Shown piece by piece: positions 53,937-63,072 of a DNA stretch of 64,000 bases (within the stretch, counting starts at the first letter, position 1; each line of letters begins with the position of its first letter). This stretch comes from Bhargavaea cecembensis (GTDB taxonomy: Bacteria > Bacillota > Bacilli > Bacillales_A > Planococcaceae), in NCBI RefSeq assembly GCF_001619585.1, contig NZ_LQNT01000010.1, forward strand, positions 124,001 through 188,000, read 5' to 3'. The position numbers were made by a program, and so were the translations under genes. The notes beneath the pieces are model-generated. The model did not search any database. It worked only from the letters and a program-made list of their open reading frames with translations, and had not been told where the DNA came from.

Positions 53937-54205
53937 ATGAAAAAAGCCATTCGTCCCCTGCAGTCTGCAAGGGGCGAACGGCTTTAAGCCACGCGGTGCC
54001 ACCCTTATTCGCCGCCGGAATCCGGCGGCCTTCGTTGACATGGATAACGGCCATGGCCGGACGGGCTTACTTGGTTCAGCACGCCAATATCAGAAGCGGA
54101 ACGTCCGGGCGGGACTGCCGGTTTGCACCAACCACCGGCTCTCTGGGAATCCCTGGAATCCTGACGTATGTCTCCCTCAAAATTGTTAGACGATTTCTTA
54201 AGTTG
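53937..54205 (-). promoter_or_regulatory. T-box leader, probably serine-specific
   Basis: On the minus strand the region holds AGAGAGCCGGTGGTTGGTGC (stem I features), an AAGTA element, the T-box core AGGGTGGCACCGCG (54006-53993), and then a terminator stem AGCCGTTCGCCCC / GGGGACGAATGGCT followed by T6. In such leaders uncharged tRNA stabilises the antiterminator. A UCC (Ser) codon in a loop on the 3' side of stem I (about 54083) is a candidate specifier; this is my folding by eye and is uncertain. Confidence 0.85.
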
Positions 54206-54374
54206 TGACTATCATAACACGCTAAAACTCGATGTCAACCCATCATTCGTCTTTGGGATCGAAACTTTTGGTTGATGCCCTATATGAAAAGGTTTTCATC
54301 GGAATAAGCACGAATTAAATCATTTCACTACTCGAATGTTCGTGTTTTTGGGTTTTGAAAATAAATTCCTCCAG

Positions 54375-54470
54375 CTTGCTCTATACGGACGAAAGCAACC
54401 GGACCGCCAAATCCGTTGGCTTGAATCCCGGCGAAGCGGGAATACCAAGAAAGATAAGAGGATTTTACAG
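54375..54470 (+). ncRNA. Possible structured 5' leader
   Basis: The 120 bases before the 54490 gene carry ACGGACGAAAGCAACCGGAC, TCCGTTGGCTTG and a CCCG-GCGAAG-CGGG hairpin, more structured than an ordinary leader. I cannot match it to a named riboswitch. Confidence 0.3.
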
Positions 54471-54489
54471 GCGAAAGGAGTTTACTGCG

Positions 54490-55104
54490 TTGGAAAATGT
54501 CATGATCGGTTATTTCAGCGAAGAGCAGGCAGCGCTTGATGCGCTGGCGGATTTGGAAAGTTTGCAAAAAGCGGGCGGCGAGACGCAGATTGCACAGGTC
54601 GGCATCTTCAAGAAAGACCAGGGGATGATCAGCCTGCGCCGTTCCTTCGGTTCGGGAGCGGAGGCCGATGAGTCGATCATCGGCGGCATCATCGGAGGAA
54701 TCACAGGTGTCATTGCGGGACCTGTCGGGACGCTGCTCAGTGTGGGTGTCGGCGGTTCTGTCGGCTCGGAGGAAAACGCACCGCATATGATGCCGGATGC
54801 CAACCTTTTCTGGTCCATGACTTTGCGGATGAAGGACGAGCATATCGCCATCGTCGCGGTTGTGCAGGAATTGGATCAGTCGCCGCTGGATCAGCTGTTC
54901 GGAGGTTACACTGCTGTCACCGAACGCTTCGGGGCTGCGGAGGTCCAGGAAGAGATCGAGCATGCCCGAAACCTTCAGGACCGGCTTGAGAAAACGGTCC
55001 GTGATGAATTGACGGCAGAACGTTCTGCGCAGCGCGACAAAAGGGTTCAGGATCTGAAAGTGACTGTGAAATCCGATTTTGCGAACATGATGGCTGAACA
55101 GTGA
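54490..55104 (+). CDS. Glycine-zipper protein of unknown function (DUF1269-like)
   Basis: A TTG at 54490 follows AAAGGAG. The 204-residue protein starts VMIGYFSEEQAALDALADLE, has a Gly-rich hydrophobic segment near residues 72-95 (IIGGIIGGITGVIAGPVGTLL), and ends in a charged helix (ELTAERSAQRDKRVQDL). The first half resembles DUF1269-type proteins linked to stress. Role unknown. Confidence 0.55.
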   Translation: MENVMIGYFSEEQAALDALADLESLQKAGGETQIAQVGIFKKDQGMISLRRSFGSGAEADESIIGGIIGGITGVIAGPVGTLLSVGVGGSVGSEENAPHMMPDANLFWSMTLRMKDEHIAIVAVVQELDQSPLDQLFGGYTAVTERFGAAEVQEEIEHARNLQDRLEKTVRDELTAERSAQRDKRVQDLKVTVKSDFANMMAEQ

Positions 55105-55360
55105 GAGAGGCTCCGGATGTATTCCGGAGCTTTTCTGTTTTGTCTGCAGATTGAAACCGGTGCCGGAATCTCCGGAAGCCCAGGTGATGGGGAATTTTGT
55201 GACTCTCTCTTCAGTAAAGACTCTCGGTACAGAGCACTTTTCGACAAGCAATCACAAGATGGGAGGCTCCTCTCTCTGAAATAGTGGGGAACAATGGTAA
55301 ACTGATGGAATAAGGAAGTAAGAGAGTCGCTGCGGAAGTACAGAAGGGGGAGATGCGCTG

Positions 55361-56209
55361 TTGAAGACGCTGAACGAGAGGCTGTATGACGATCTGTTGG
55401 AAAAAGCGGATGAGATGACCGACGAGTGGTTGTCCGATCGGGTGGTCAAGAGGGGGTCCATCTACTCATCTGCGGCCGGTGATCAGACGGTCGAGATGCT
55501 CCGTGAACAGAATCGGCTGACGATCCGTTCCATTTCAACCCGACTGTCCGGTCATAAAGGGCATTTTGAGGGGATGAAAGAGAAGTGGGCGGAATGGGTG
55601 GCGGAAAGCCGCATCCAAAGCAATACGCCCGTCCATGAAGTGTTTGATTCTGTCATGCGGTTCCGTACCGTCTTCTGGTCGTTTATCGAGCGTTTTATCC
55701 GCGCGAATAACGACGAGGTGCATCGCACGGATGTCCTCCGGTGGGGAAGAGAGATGAATCACGCTTTTGATGACCTGTTCCATGAGTTCACCAGAACCTA
55801 TCATGAAATGACGGAAGCACGCCTGACTGCCCAGCAGGCGCTGATTCAGGAGCTGGGAACACCTGTGATCAAGATCGACTGCGAGCGGGGCATTCTTCCG
55901 CTGATCGGTGACATCGACACCGACCGGGCCCGGATCCTGAAGACGGTCGTTCCGGAGCGGTGTGCACAACTCGACATCAACCACCTGTTTATCGATCTGT
56001 CCGGCGTCACCATCATCGACACGATGGTTGCCCAGCAAATGTTCGAGCTCATCCAGATTCTCAGCTTGCTCGGCATCCGCTCCACCATGACCGGAATCCG
56101 GCCGGAGATCGCCCAGACTTCCGTCCACCTTGGGCTCGATTTTAGCCTGATCCGCACATATGGTTCGCTCCAGCAGGCGCTGGAAGAAACTCCGGTGCTG
56201 GAAAAATAA
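55361..56209 (+). CDS. RsbR-like STAS domain protein (stressosome)
   Basis: A TTG start follows GGGGGAG. The 282-residue protein has an N-terminal helical sensor domain (RsbRD_N-like, about 1-150) and a C-terminal STAS domain (TPVIKIDCERGILPLIGDID, then DLSGVTIIDTMVAQQM). The Ser/Thr residues phosphorylated by RsbT in RsbR proteins have counterparts in DTDRA and IIDTMV. It should be part of the stressosome feeding SigB. Confidence 0.85.
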   Translation: MKTLNERLYDDLLEKADEMTDEWLSDRVVKRGSIYSSAAGDQTVEMLREQNRLTIRSISTRLSGHKGHFEGMKEKWAEWVAESRIQSNTPVHEVFDSVMRFRTVFWSFIERFIRANNDEVHRTDVLRWGREMNHAFDDLFHEFTRTYHEMTEARLTAQQALIQELGTPVIKIDCERGILPLIGDIDTDRARILKTVVPERCAQLDINHLFIDLSGVTIIDTMVAQQMFELIQILSLLGIRSTMTGIRPEIAQTSVHLGLDFSLIRTYGSLQQALEETPVLEK

Positions 56210-56340
56210 TCAGACAAGCCGCCTGCGGGCGGTTTTTTGGCCTGCTTTTGGTAATCCCTTCCGCAAGTATGACCCGTGCAGTTTTTGGGTAAAGAATATC
56301 CAGCATCATTCGCATCGCGATCGGGTAGGGAGGAAATAGC

Positions 56341-57207
56341 ATGAAGACGAGAGGCAGGAGGCAAAGTTCAAATATTGAGGACCGCCGCGGACAGGGCAGA
56401 GCGGGCGGTTTCGGCGGGCCGATTGCAATCGGCGGAGGAGGACTCGGAATTGTCGGGATCATCCTGTTCCTGTTGTTCGGTGGCGGCCTTGACGGTCTGT
56501 TTGGAATGGGCGGCCCGGATCAGGCCGGCCAGGAGGGCGGCACGGGTTATGTGGAGACGGCCGAGGAAGAGGAACTGGCAGATTTCGTGGGAGTCGTTCT
56601 TGCTGACACCGAAGAAATCTGGGGCGAAATTTTCGAGGAAAACGGCATGACCTATCAGGAGCCGACACTTGTCCTCTATACCGGCAGCGTCCAGTCAGCA
56701 TGCGGCTTCAACAGTGCCGCGGTCGGCCCGTTTTATTGTCCTGGCGACCATAAGTTATATATCGACCTGAGCTTTTATAATGAATTGAAAAACAAATTTC
56801 ATGCACCCGGAGACTTTGCGATGGCGTATGTCGTTGCCCATGAAGTCGGCCACCATGTCCAGACGCTTCTCGGCGTCAATGAGGAAGTGAACCGGGTCCG
56901 CCAGCAGGTGAGTAAGGAAGAATTCAACCGATATTCGGTCGCGATGGAGCTTCAGGCCGATTACCTGTCAGGTGTCTGGGCAAAGCATGCCCAGGAACGG
57001 GGCTACCTGGAGGAAGGCGACTTCGAGGAAGCGATGAATGCGGCCAGCGCCATCGGGGATGATACGATCCAGCGCCGGTCCCGTGGGTATGTGGTCCCGG
57101 AAAGCTTCACCCACGGAACGTCCGAGCAGCGGATGGAATGGTTCAACCGCGGATTTGAATACGGTGACCTCGAGCACGGCGATACGTTTTCCGAACTTCT
57201 GCGATAA
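56341..57207 (+). CDS. Neutral zinc metallopeptidase (YpfJ-like)
   Basis: The 288-residue protein has a cytoplasmic RRG-rich start, one membrane helix (IAIGGGGLGIVGIILFLLFG), and an outer peptidase domain with HEVGHH (His167, Glu168, His171), CGFNSAAVGPFYCPGD and MELQADYLSGVWA. It matches the YpfJ family. Substrate unknown. AGGGAGG precedes the ATG. Confidence 0.88.
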   Translation: MKTRGRRQSSNIEDRRGQGRAGGFGGPIAIGGGGLGIVGIILFLLFGGGLDGLFGMGGPDQAGQEGGTGYVETAEEEELADFVGVVLADTEEIWGEIFEENGMTYQEPTLVLYTGSVQSACGFNSAAVGPFYCPGDHKLYIDLSFYNELKNKFHAPGDFAMAYVVAHEVGHHVQTLLGVNEEVNRVRQQVSKEEFNRYSVAMELQADYLSGVWAKHAQERGYLEEGDFEEAMNAASAIGDDTIQRRSRGYVVPESFTHGTSEQRMEWFNRGFEYGDLEHGDTFSELLR

Positions 57208-57211
57208 TCAC

Positions 57212-57246
57212 AAAAGACGCCCGGCCATGATGGCGGGCGTCTTTTC
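57212..57246. terminator. Shared terminator of the zinc peptidase and peptide transporter genes
   Basis: AAAAGACGCCCG / CGGGCGTCTTTT between convergent genes. Confidence 0.85.
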
Positions 57247-57251
57247 GTATG

Positions 57252-58736
57252 TTATTCTTTGATGAATTTGACGATCTTCGGTGCCGCGAGGAAGAGGATG
57301 ATCCCGAGGACGATCGACAGTCCCCCGATGGTTCCGAAGTAAAGGTTTTCCGTTTCCGGTGTGTTCAGCTTGACGATCTGGGCGTTGATCGCCTGTGCCG
57401 CCGCGTTCGACAGGAACCAGAGGCTCATCGTCTGTGCAGAGAATGCGGCAGGCGCGAGGCGCGTGGTCGCGGCAAGGCCGACAGGCGACAGGCAAAGCTC
57501 ACCGAGGACAACGAGGAAGTAGCTCAGGACAAGCCACATCGGGTTGACCAGGGCGCCTTCTCCGCCGAGCATGCCCGGAAGGAGGATGACGATGAACGAC
57601 AGCCCTGCAAACAGGAGGCCGAACGAGAACTTTCGCGGAATCGACGGGTTCCGGTCTCCGAGGCGTGTCCACATCCAGGCAAACAATGGTGCCAGAATAA
57701 TGATGAACAGCGGGTTCAGCGACTGGAACCAGGCCGGCGAAATCTCAAAACCGAACGCGTTCAGATCGGTCCGCTTGTCCGCATAGCGAGCAAGGATCGT
57801 GGAACCTTGTTCGGCAATTGCCCAGAACATGACCGACGCGATGAACAGAGGGATATAGGCGATCAGCCGGGACTGTTCCGTAGGCGTGGTTTTCGGGCTG
57901 CGGTACATGACGATGAAATAAACGGTCGGAATCAGGATGCCGAGCACACCGACAAGCGCGATGACCCCATTGATCGTGATCCAGCCCTGCGGAATCATCA
58001 CTGCGAGAAGGGCTGCAATGACAACCATGCCGATGATTGTGTATTTTGTCCAGTTTTTCTTTTCTTGAGCGGACAGCGGGTTTGGCACCTGCGTGCCGGC
58101 AAGACCCAGGTTCTTTTTCTTGGTGACGACGAAGGTCACGAGACCGACAAACATCCCGACTGCTGCGACAGCGAAGCCGAGGTGGAAACTTACGCCCATG
58201 AGAGAGCCGACGATCAGCGGTGCAATGAAACCGCCGAGGTTGATCCCCATGTAGAAGATGGAGAACCCGGCGTCGAGGCGGTGGTCGTCTTTAGGGTAGA
58301 TCTCGCCGACTGCGCTCGAAACGTTTGGCTTCAGAAGACCCGTACCGAGGACAATCAGCACCATCGAGACGAAGAACAGGGCGACATTACCCGGAATGGC
58401 CAGGGCGATATGACCGAGCATAATGAGGATACCGCCGTAGAATACGGCTTTTGAAGTACCGAATACACGGTCGGCAAGCCAGCCGCCGATAATTCCGGAC
58501 ATGTAGACGAGCGAGCCGTAGATCGACATGATCGAGAGGGCAAGCGGTTCGCTAAGGCCGAGGCCGCCCTCCGAAACTTCGTAATACATATAGAAGACGA
58601 GGATGGCCCTCATCCCGTAGTAGGAGAAACGTTCCCAGAATTCCGTGAAGAAGAGGGTGAACAGTCCTTTCGGATGTCCGAAGAACCCTTTCTGAGGAAC
58701 ACTCTCCACAATTTCACGGTGCGATAGACGCGACAT
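57252..58736 (-). CDS. Proton-dependent peptide transporter (POT/DtpT type)
   Basis: The 494-residue membrane protein has about fourteen helices and the POT motif EFWERFSYYGMRAILV. YMGINLGGFIAPLIVG and the GMRAIL-type entry fit the DtpT family. It imports di- and tripeptides with protons. A GGAGG-like site precedes the ATG. Confidence 0.9.
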   Translation of the reverse strand: MSRLSHREIVESVPQKGFFGHPKGLFTLFFTEFWERFSYYGMRAILVFYMYYEVSEGGLGLSEPLALSIMSIYGSLVYMSGIIGGWLADRVFGTSKAVFYGGILIMLGHIALAIPGNVALFFVSMVLIVLGTGLLKPNVSSAVGEIYPKDDHRLDAGFSIFYMGINLGGFIAPLIVGSLMGVSFHLGFAVAAVGMFVGLVTFVVTKKKNLGLAGTQVPNPLSAQEKKNWTKYTIIGMVVIAALLAVMIPQGWITINGVIALVGVLGILIPTVYFIVMYRSPKTTPTEQSRLIAYIPLFIASVMFWAIAEQGSTILARYADKRTDLNAFGFEISPAWFQSLNPLFIIILAPLFAWMWTRLGDRNPSIPRKFSFGLLFAGLSFIVILLPGMLGGEGALVNPMWLVLSYFLVVLGELCLSPVGLAATTRLAPAAFSAQTMSLWFLSNAAAQAINAQIVKLNTPETENLYFGTIGGLSIVLGIILFLAAPKIVKFIKE

Positions 58737-58946
58737 ATTGTGCTACCTCCTTAATTGTAGACCATATTATACTACTCCTCGCATTTTTAATTGTCAAAAA
58801 TAATTTTTGGAAGCAGAAACTCAAGGGTGAGTTGGTAGGTGAAAATCAAAACGTTATATTGGAATAATCGAACTATCATTGGAATTCAATCTATTTAACA
58901 ATTAATGATGTTCAATTATCTATTTCAAAATCCCGTTAAGGAAGAA

Positions 58947-58995
58947 ACAGCATCCCGGAAACACGCGATTGGCATGTTTCCGGGATGCTGTCTGT
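58947..58995 (-). terminator. Terminator of the M48-ankyrin gene
   Basis: ACAGCATCCCGGAAACA / TGTTTCCGGGATGCTGT, a perfect 17-bp stem. The rest of 58737-58946 is AT-rich and holds no gene. Confidence 0.85.
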
Positions 58996-59001
58996 TTGTG
59001 A

Positions 59002-60288
59002 TTATTGAAGGATTTTCAGTTTCTGTTCGAATTCCTCCGGTGTCATGGCTTTGAGGGATTCGAGGGCACTTATGCCTTCCGCGCTTACGGCATACGGGTC
59101 TGCGCCGGCTTCATAGAGGAGGAGCGCGATGTCATAGTGGCCGAAATCAACCGCGGTGGTAAGGGCAGTGCCATGAATGTCGCTGGCATTCGGGTCGGCT
59201 CCTGCTTCAAGGAGGATGGCGGCTGCGGAAGCATTGCCATCGTAGGCGGCAAAATGGAGCGCAGTCGTCTCCTCTCCGTCGGTTTCCTCCAGATCCGCTC
59301 CGTCCTCAATCAGGCTCCTGAGCTGATCATCATCGGCCTCATAGACGGCATCCGAGAGGGGAGGAAATGCGGGTTCCTCGTAGAATTCTTCAGATTCTGC
59401 AATGGCCGGCATCAAATTGCCATAGACCAGACCGCCTCCGGCAAACGAAACGATAACACCGACATAGGCGGCAGCCGCTATTGCAGTCAAGCCCGTGGCC
59501 CAGAGTGCAATCCGGCCGTTGTTCTGCCGGTAGTGGGGCGTGCCCTCAACCTGCATGAAATGGCCGACTGCCTGGACGCGTTTCGGCAAGTTCGGATGCG
59601 AAGAAAGAATCTCGCTGAGCCAGACGGCTCCATTGGATTCAGAATGGATCTGCTCAAGCCAGGCAGTTTCGTCGACTTCCCTGTAGACCCCTTTGCCGGC
59701 ACCGAGCAACGTGAGTGCACGCTTTGCTGCAGCACCGTCTCCGGTGATGTAAGCCGCTTCCCGGTCACAGGAATACTCACAGGATCGGCTGTACGCCTGT
59801 GCAAGGAATGGAACGAAGCGGGCCGGCATGATGAGGAGGTTTTTCAGGATGTGACGCCTCCGGATATGGGCCAGCTCATGGGCGATGATGAAATCCAGTT
59901 CTTTCTCGCCTTTCTCGCGTGCCAGCTCGAACACTTCGGAGTACAGGACGATCATATTCCGTCCGAAAAAGCGGGTGGCAAAGGCATTGAGCGCTCCCTC
60001 GGACTGCACGATGAAAATGTCCGGCACGTTGCGGAGTCCCATTTTTGCTGACAGTTCCGCCGCACGCGCGTATACATCGGGAAACTGGCGCTCTGACAGA
60101 CGGACGCCGTTGCCCCGGACCGACCCGAGCATGATGGCATTGGTGAACAGGACAAACGCAAACACGATGAGTGCGATGCCGATCCCGATGATGGATAGCG
60201 CTGCGACCAGGTAGATCAGGACGCTGACGATCGCCGAGAGGATCAGGTAAACCGTTTCCCTCGGTGACGTGATGGTATTCAGATTCAT
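59002..60288 (-). CDS. M48 family metallopeptidase fused to ankyrin repeats
   Basis: The ATG at 60288 follows AAGGGGAG. The 428-residue protein has two N-terminal membrane helices, an M48 peptidase domain with HELAH at 137-141, a third helix near 265-290, then about three ankyrin repeats (ETTALHFAAYDGNASAAAILLEAGADPNA; HGTALTTAVDFGHYDIALLLYEAGADP). The peptidase is HtpX/Ste24-like and probably acts on membrane proteins; the repeats may bring substrate. The fusion is uncommon. Confidence 0.85.
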   Translation of the reverse strand: MNLNTITSPRETVYLILSAIVSVLIYLVAALSIIGIGIALIVFAFVLFTNAIMLGSVRGNGVRLSERQFPDVYARAAELSAKMGLRNVPDIFIVQSEGALNAFATRFFGRNMIVLYSEVFELAREKGEKELDFIIAHELAHIRRRHILKNLLIMPARFVPFLAQAYSRSCEYSCDREAAYITGDGAAAKRALTLLGAGKGVYREVDETAWLEQIHSESNGAVWLSEILSSHPNLPKRVQAVGHFMQVEGTPHYRQNNGRIALWATGLTAIAAAAYVGVIVSFAGGGLVYGNLMPAIAESEEFYEEPAFPPLSDAVYEADDDQLRSLIEDGADLEETDGEETTALHFAAYDGNASAAAILLEAGADPNASDIHGTALTTAVDFGHYDIALLLYEAGADPYAVSAEGISALESLKAMTPEEFEQKLKILQ

Positions 60289-60586
60289 GATGGCTCCCCT
60301 TTTAATAAATTGGCGGACGAGTATTTTTCTTCCAACCTGCTTCATTATAATCTAGCGTTCCGGTATAGAACCGTCAACAGTACGTTCGGATCAAGTCAGA
60401 GATTTGTGTTTCAAGGGGAAGAAATACAGGAAAGAGAACACACGGGAATCACCAATCCATTCCAATCATGACCCCTCGTAGGGCCGCGGCTTCCTTGACT
60501 TGACAGAGCAGCGTAAGATAGACTGAATGTTGATTTGCGGATGCCGAAAAATGAAGGCACCGTACGAGAATGAAGGGGTTTAAACT

Positions 60587-61807
60587 ATGCCGAAAATGGA
60601 TTTCTTGCCGGTTATTTTGGGATCGGATGATAATGCGTATGGAATGGCGCGTGCCTTCCATGAGGAGTACGGCATCAAGAGCATCGTTGCGACAAAAGGG
60701 CATCTCCTATCCACGATGCACAGTAAAATCGTAGAAAAGAAAATCTTTGAGAATTTCGACGATCCGAAGACTTTCGCAGATAGCTTGCTTTCATTAAAGG
60801 ACGAGCTGAAACAGCGGGGGGAAAAGCTTTTGCTGATTGCCAGCAATGAGAACTATGTCGAACTGGCTGTCCGGGCACGGTCCGTCCTGGAGCCGCACTA
60901 CATCCTGCCGTTCGTCAGTGAACAGATGATGGACGATATCATCTTCAAGGAAAAGTTCTACTCGATGTGCGAGGAGTATGATCTGGATTATCCGGGTACG
61001 GTCATTTTCAAAAAAGGAATGGATCCGTACATGGAGCTGCCGTTCGACTTTCCGGCAGTCGTGAAGCCTTCGGACAGTATGCGCTACTTCAACGCACAGT
61101 TCGAAGGGAAGAAGAAGGCGTATGTTGTCGACAGCCGTGAAGAGTTTGTCGACGCGATTACGAAGATTTACGGCTCCACATATGACGGGACCCTCATTAT
61201 TCAGGACTATATCCCTGGTGATGACACGACCATGTATGTATTGAACGCCTATTGCGACAGGAACGGCAAGGTCCGGATGATGTGTCTCGGCCATGTGCTA
61301 CTCGAAGACCCGACGCCGATCCTGATCGGCAACTATGTGGCCATCGTCGGAGACAAAAATCAGGAACTGTATGATCAGTACAAGAGATTTCTCGAAGCGA
61401 TCGGTTTCACGGGCTATGCGAACATCGACCTGAAGTACGACCGGCGTGATGGTAAGTTCAAGATCTTCGAGCTGAACATCCGGCAGGGCCGAAGCAGCTT
61501 TTTCGTAACTGCGAACGGGTATAACATGTCGAGATATCTTGTGGAGGACAGGGTCTACCACCGTGACAACCCGGTCGTCTATGGAGATAACGAAGTGCTC
61601 TGGCACGGTATTCCCCTTGATATCGTCGTGAAATACACGACTGATCCGGAGCTTACAGAACAGGTTCAGAGCCTGATCCGCGAAGGGAAGACCGCCTCGA
61701 CGCTTTATTATGAAAAGGACCGGAGCTTTATCCGCCGGTTCAAGCTTCACTCATACTATAAGACTTACCATCAGCGGTTTGAAGAATACTTCAATCCGAG
61801 AGGGTGA
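60587..61807 (+). CDS. ATP-grasp ligase, D-aspartate ligase-like
   Basis: The 406-residue carboxylate-amine ligase starts DFLPVILGSDDNAYGMARAF, has an ATP-grasp pattern (FPAVVKPSDSMRY; IFELNIRQGRSS), and resembles the enzymes that add D-Asp to lipid-linked peptidoglycan precursors. It lies directly before a FemX-like gene. Planococcaceae often have L-Lys-D-Asp or L-Lys-D-Glu cross-bridges, so a cross-bridge role is likely. The substrate is inferred. Confidence 0.7.
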   Translation: MPKMDFLPVILGSDDNAYGMARAFHEEYGIKSIVATKGHLLSTMHSKIVEKKIFENFDDPKTFADSLLSLKDELKQRGEKLLLIASNENYVELAVRARSVLEPHYILPFVSEQMMDDIIFKEKFYSMCEEYDLDYPGTVIFKKGMDPYMELPFDFPAVVKPSDSMRYFNAQFEGKKKAYVVDSREEFVDAITKIYGSTYDGTLIIQDYIPGDDTTMYVLNAYCDRNGKVRMMCLGHVLLEDPTPILIGNYVAIVGDKNQELYDQYKRFLEAIGFTGYANIDLKYDRRDGKFKIFELNIRQGRSSFFVTANGYNMSRYLVEDRVYHRDNPVVYGDNEVLWHGIPLDIVVKYTTDPELTEQVQSLIREGKTASTLYYEKDRSFIRRFKLHSYYKTYHQRFEEYFNPRG

Positions 61808-61836
61808 TCCCGCCTTCCCAGGAGGCGGGATTTCTT
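61807..61836 (+). terminator. Hairpin between the ligase and the FemX-like gene
   Basis: ATCCCGCCT / AGGCGGGAT then TTT; it overlaps the ligase stop and may reduce read-through. Confidence 0.6.
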
Positions 61837-61863
61837 GCTGATGGACATGGAGGTTTACATAGG

Positions 61864-62904
61864 GTGCCAATCTTAGACCATAACAACAAAGAAATGACGG
61901 CCAGGTATGAGGAGTTCGTAAAGAAGTCTCCGTACCGAGCCATCACGCAGGACCTGCAATGGTCAAAAGTAAAGAACGACTGGGGCAATGAACAGGTATA
62001 CGTAGAGCAGGATGGTGAGATCGTAGCGGCGATGTCCATTCTCGTCAAGAAGGTTCCCGGCGGATTCTCACTCCTGTATGCACCCCGGGGCCCGGTATGC
62101 GACATCACCGACCGGGAACTCCTTTTCAGGCTGATGAAAGAAGTCGAGCCGCTCGTGAAGAAACATAAAGCGTTTGCTTTAAAGTTCGATCCGGAAGTGC
62201 GGTATTCCAGCTCGCTTGAACAGCAGTTCACTTCGATGGGCTTCAAAGTCCATAACCGGGAAGAGGAGAAGGAGGCGCTCATCCAGCCCCGCCTCAACAT
62301 GATCCTCTACTTCGAGGACCATGACGAAGAATCGATCATGATGAAATTCTCCAAGAAATGCCGGAATATCATCCGCGGCGCAATCAAGAAGGGCGTCACT
62401 GTGAGTTACGGTGATAGCGATGAGTACCTGAACGACTTCTACTCGATCTACAAGACGATGGCGGAGCGGAACGGAATCACGACGCGCTCGATCGATTACT
62501 TTAAGCGGATGCGCGAGGCGTTCGGGAAGAACTTCCGCATTTACATTGCTGAACATGAGGGTGATCAGCTCGCTGCCGGGCTGACGATTAATTACAGCGG
62601 CAAATTGTATTATCTGTATGCGGGAAGCACCAATGAGAAGCGCAACCTGAACCCGAACCATCTGATGAACTATGAGATGATCAAGTGGGGAATCTCAGAA
62701 GGAGCGGAACAGTACGACTTTGGAGGCGTGTTCGAGCTGAGTCCAAAAGACGGATTGTATCTGTTTAAGAAAAGCTTCTGTGATAAGGACGGGCATACTG
62801 AATACATTGGAGAAGTGGACAAAGTATACAACCCGCTGCTCTATACCATGTTCGTCAACGTTGTGCCGAAGCTGCAAAAACTGAAGAAGAAACTGCGTCG
62901 CTAA
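61864..62904 (+). CDS. FemX/FemAB-like peptidoglycan aminoacyltransferase
   Basis: The GTG at 61864 follows GGAGG. The 346-residue protein has RAITQDLQWSKVKNDWG, MMKFSKKCRNIIRGAIKKGV, and NHLMNYEMIKWGISEGAEQYDFGG, typical of the Fem (GNAT-fold) family that adds the first bridge residue to lipid II. Together with the preceding ligase it probably makes the interpeptide bridge. Confidence 0.85.
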   Translation: MPILDHNNKEMTARYEEFVKKSPYRAITQDLQWSKVKNDWGNEQVYVEQDGEIVAAMSILVKKVPGGFSLLYAPRGPVCDITDRELLFRLMKEVEPLVKKHKAFALKFDPEVRYSSSLEQQFTSMGFKVHNREEEKEALIQPRLNMILYFEDHDEESIMMKFSKKCRNIIRGAIKKGVTVSYGDSDEYLNDFYSIYKTMAERNGITTRSIDYFKRMREAFGKNFRIYIAEHEGDQLAAGLTINYSGKLYYLYAGSTNEKRNLNPNHLMNYEMIKWGISEGAEQYDFGGVFELSPKDGLYLFKKSFCDKDGHTEYIGEVDKVYNPLLYTMFVNVVPKLQKLKKKLRR

Positions 62905-62918
62905 AGCGCAGACATAAA

Positions 62919-62964
62919 ACCGCCCCGCAGCCGGAGAGATCCCCGGCTGCGGGGCGGTTCGTTT
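62919..62964 (+). terminator. Terminator of the FemX-like gene
   Basis: A 17-bp perfect stem, AACCGCCCCGCAGCCGG / CCGGCTGCGGGGCGGTT, then TCGTTTT. Confidence 0.9.
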
Positions 62965-63072
62965 TAATGGCGCCAGTCTGTTGCGGTCCGGCATATATGC
63001 CTACCGGTTATCGCAGAACCTTATATGGGTATAGTTCCTTCATAGGATTTAATGTCGGTAGGGGGAATGACG

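Noticed and set aside
52888-53940. Long plus-strand frame antisense to the class V aminotransferase
   Set aside because: Shadow of the aminotransferase and T-box region, no domain.
57249-58454. A 401-codon open frame antisense to the peptide transporter
   Set aside because: Charged, repetitive translation opposite a clear POT transporter; no ribosome site.
59005-60051. A 348-codon frame antisense to the M48-ankyrin gene
   Set aside because: No ribosome site or domain; the opposite strand has HELAH and ankyrin motifs.
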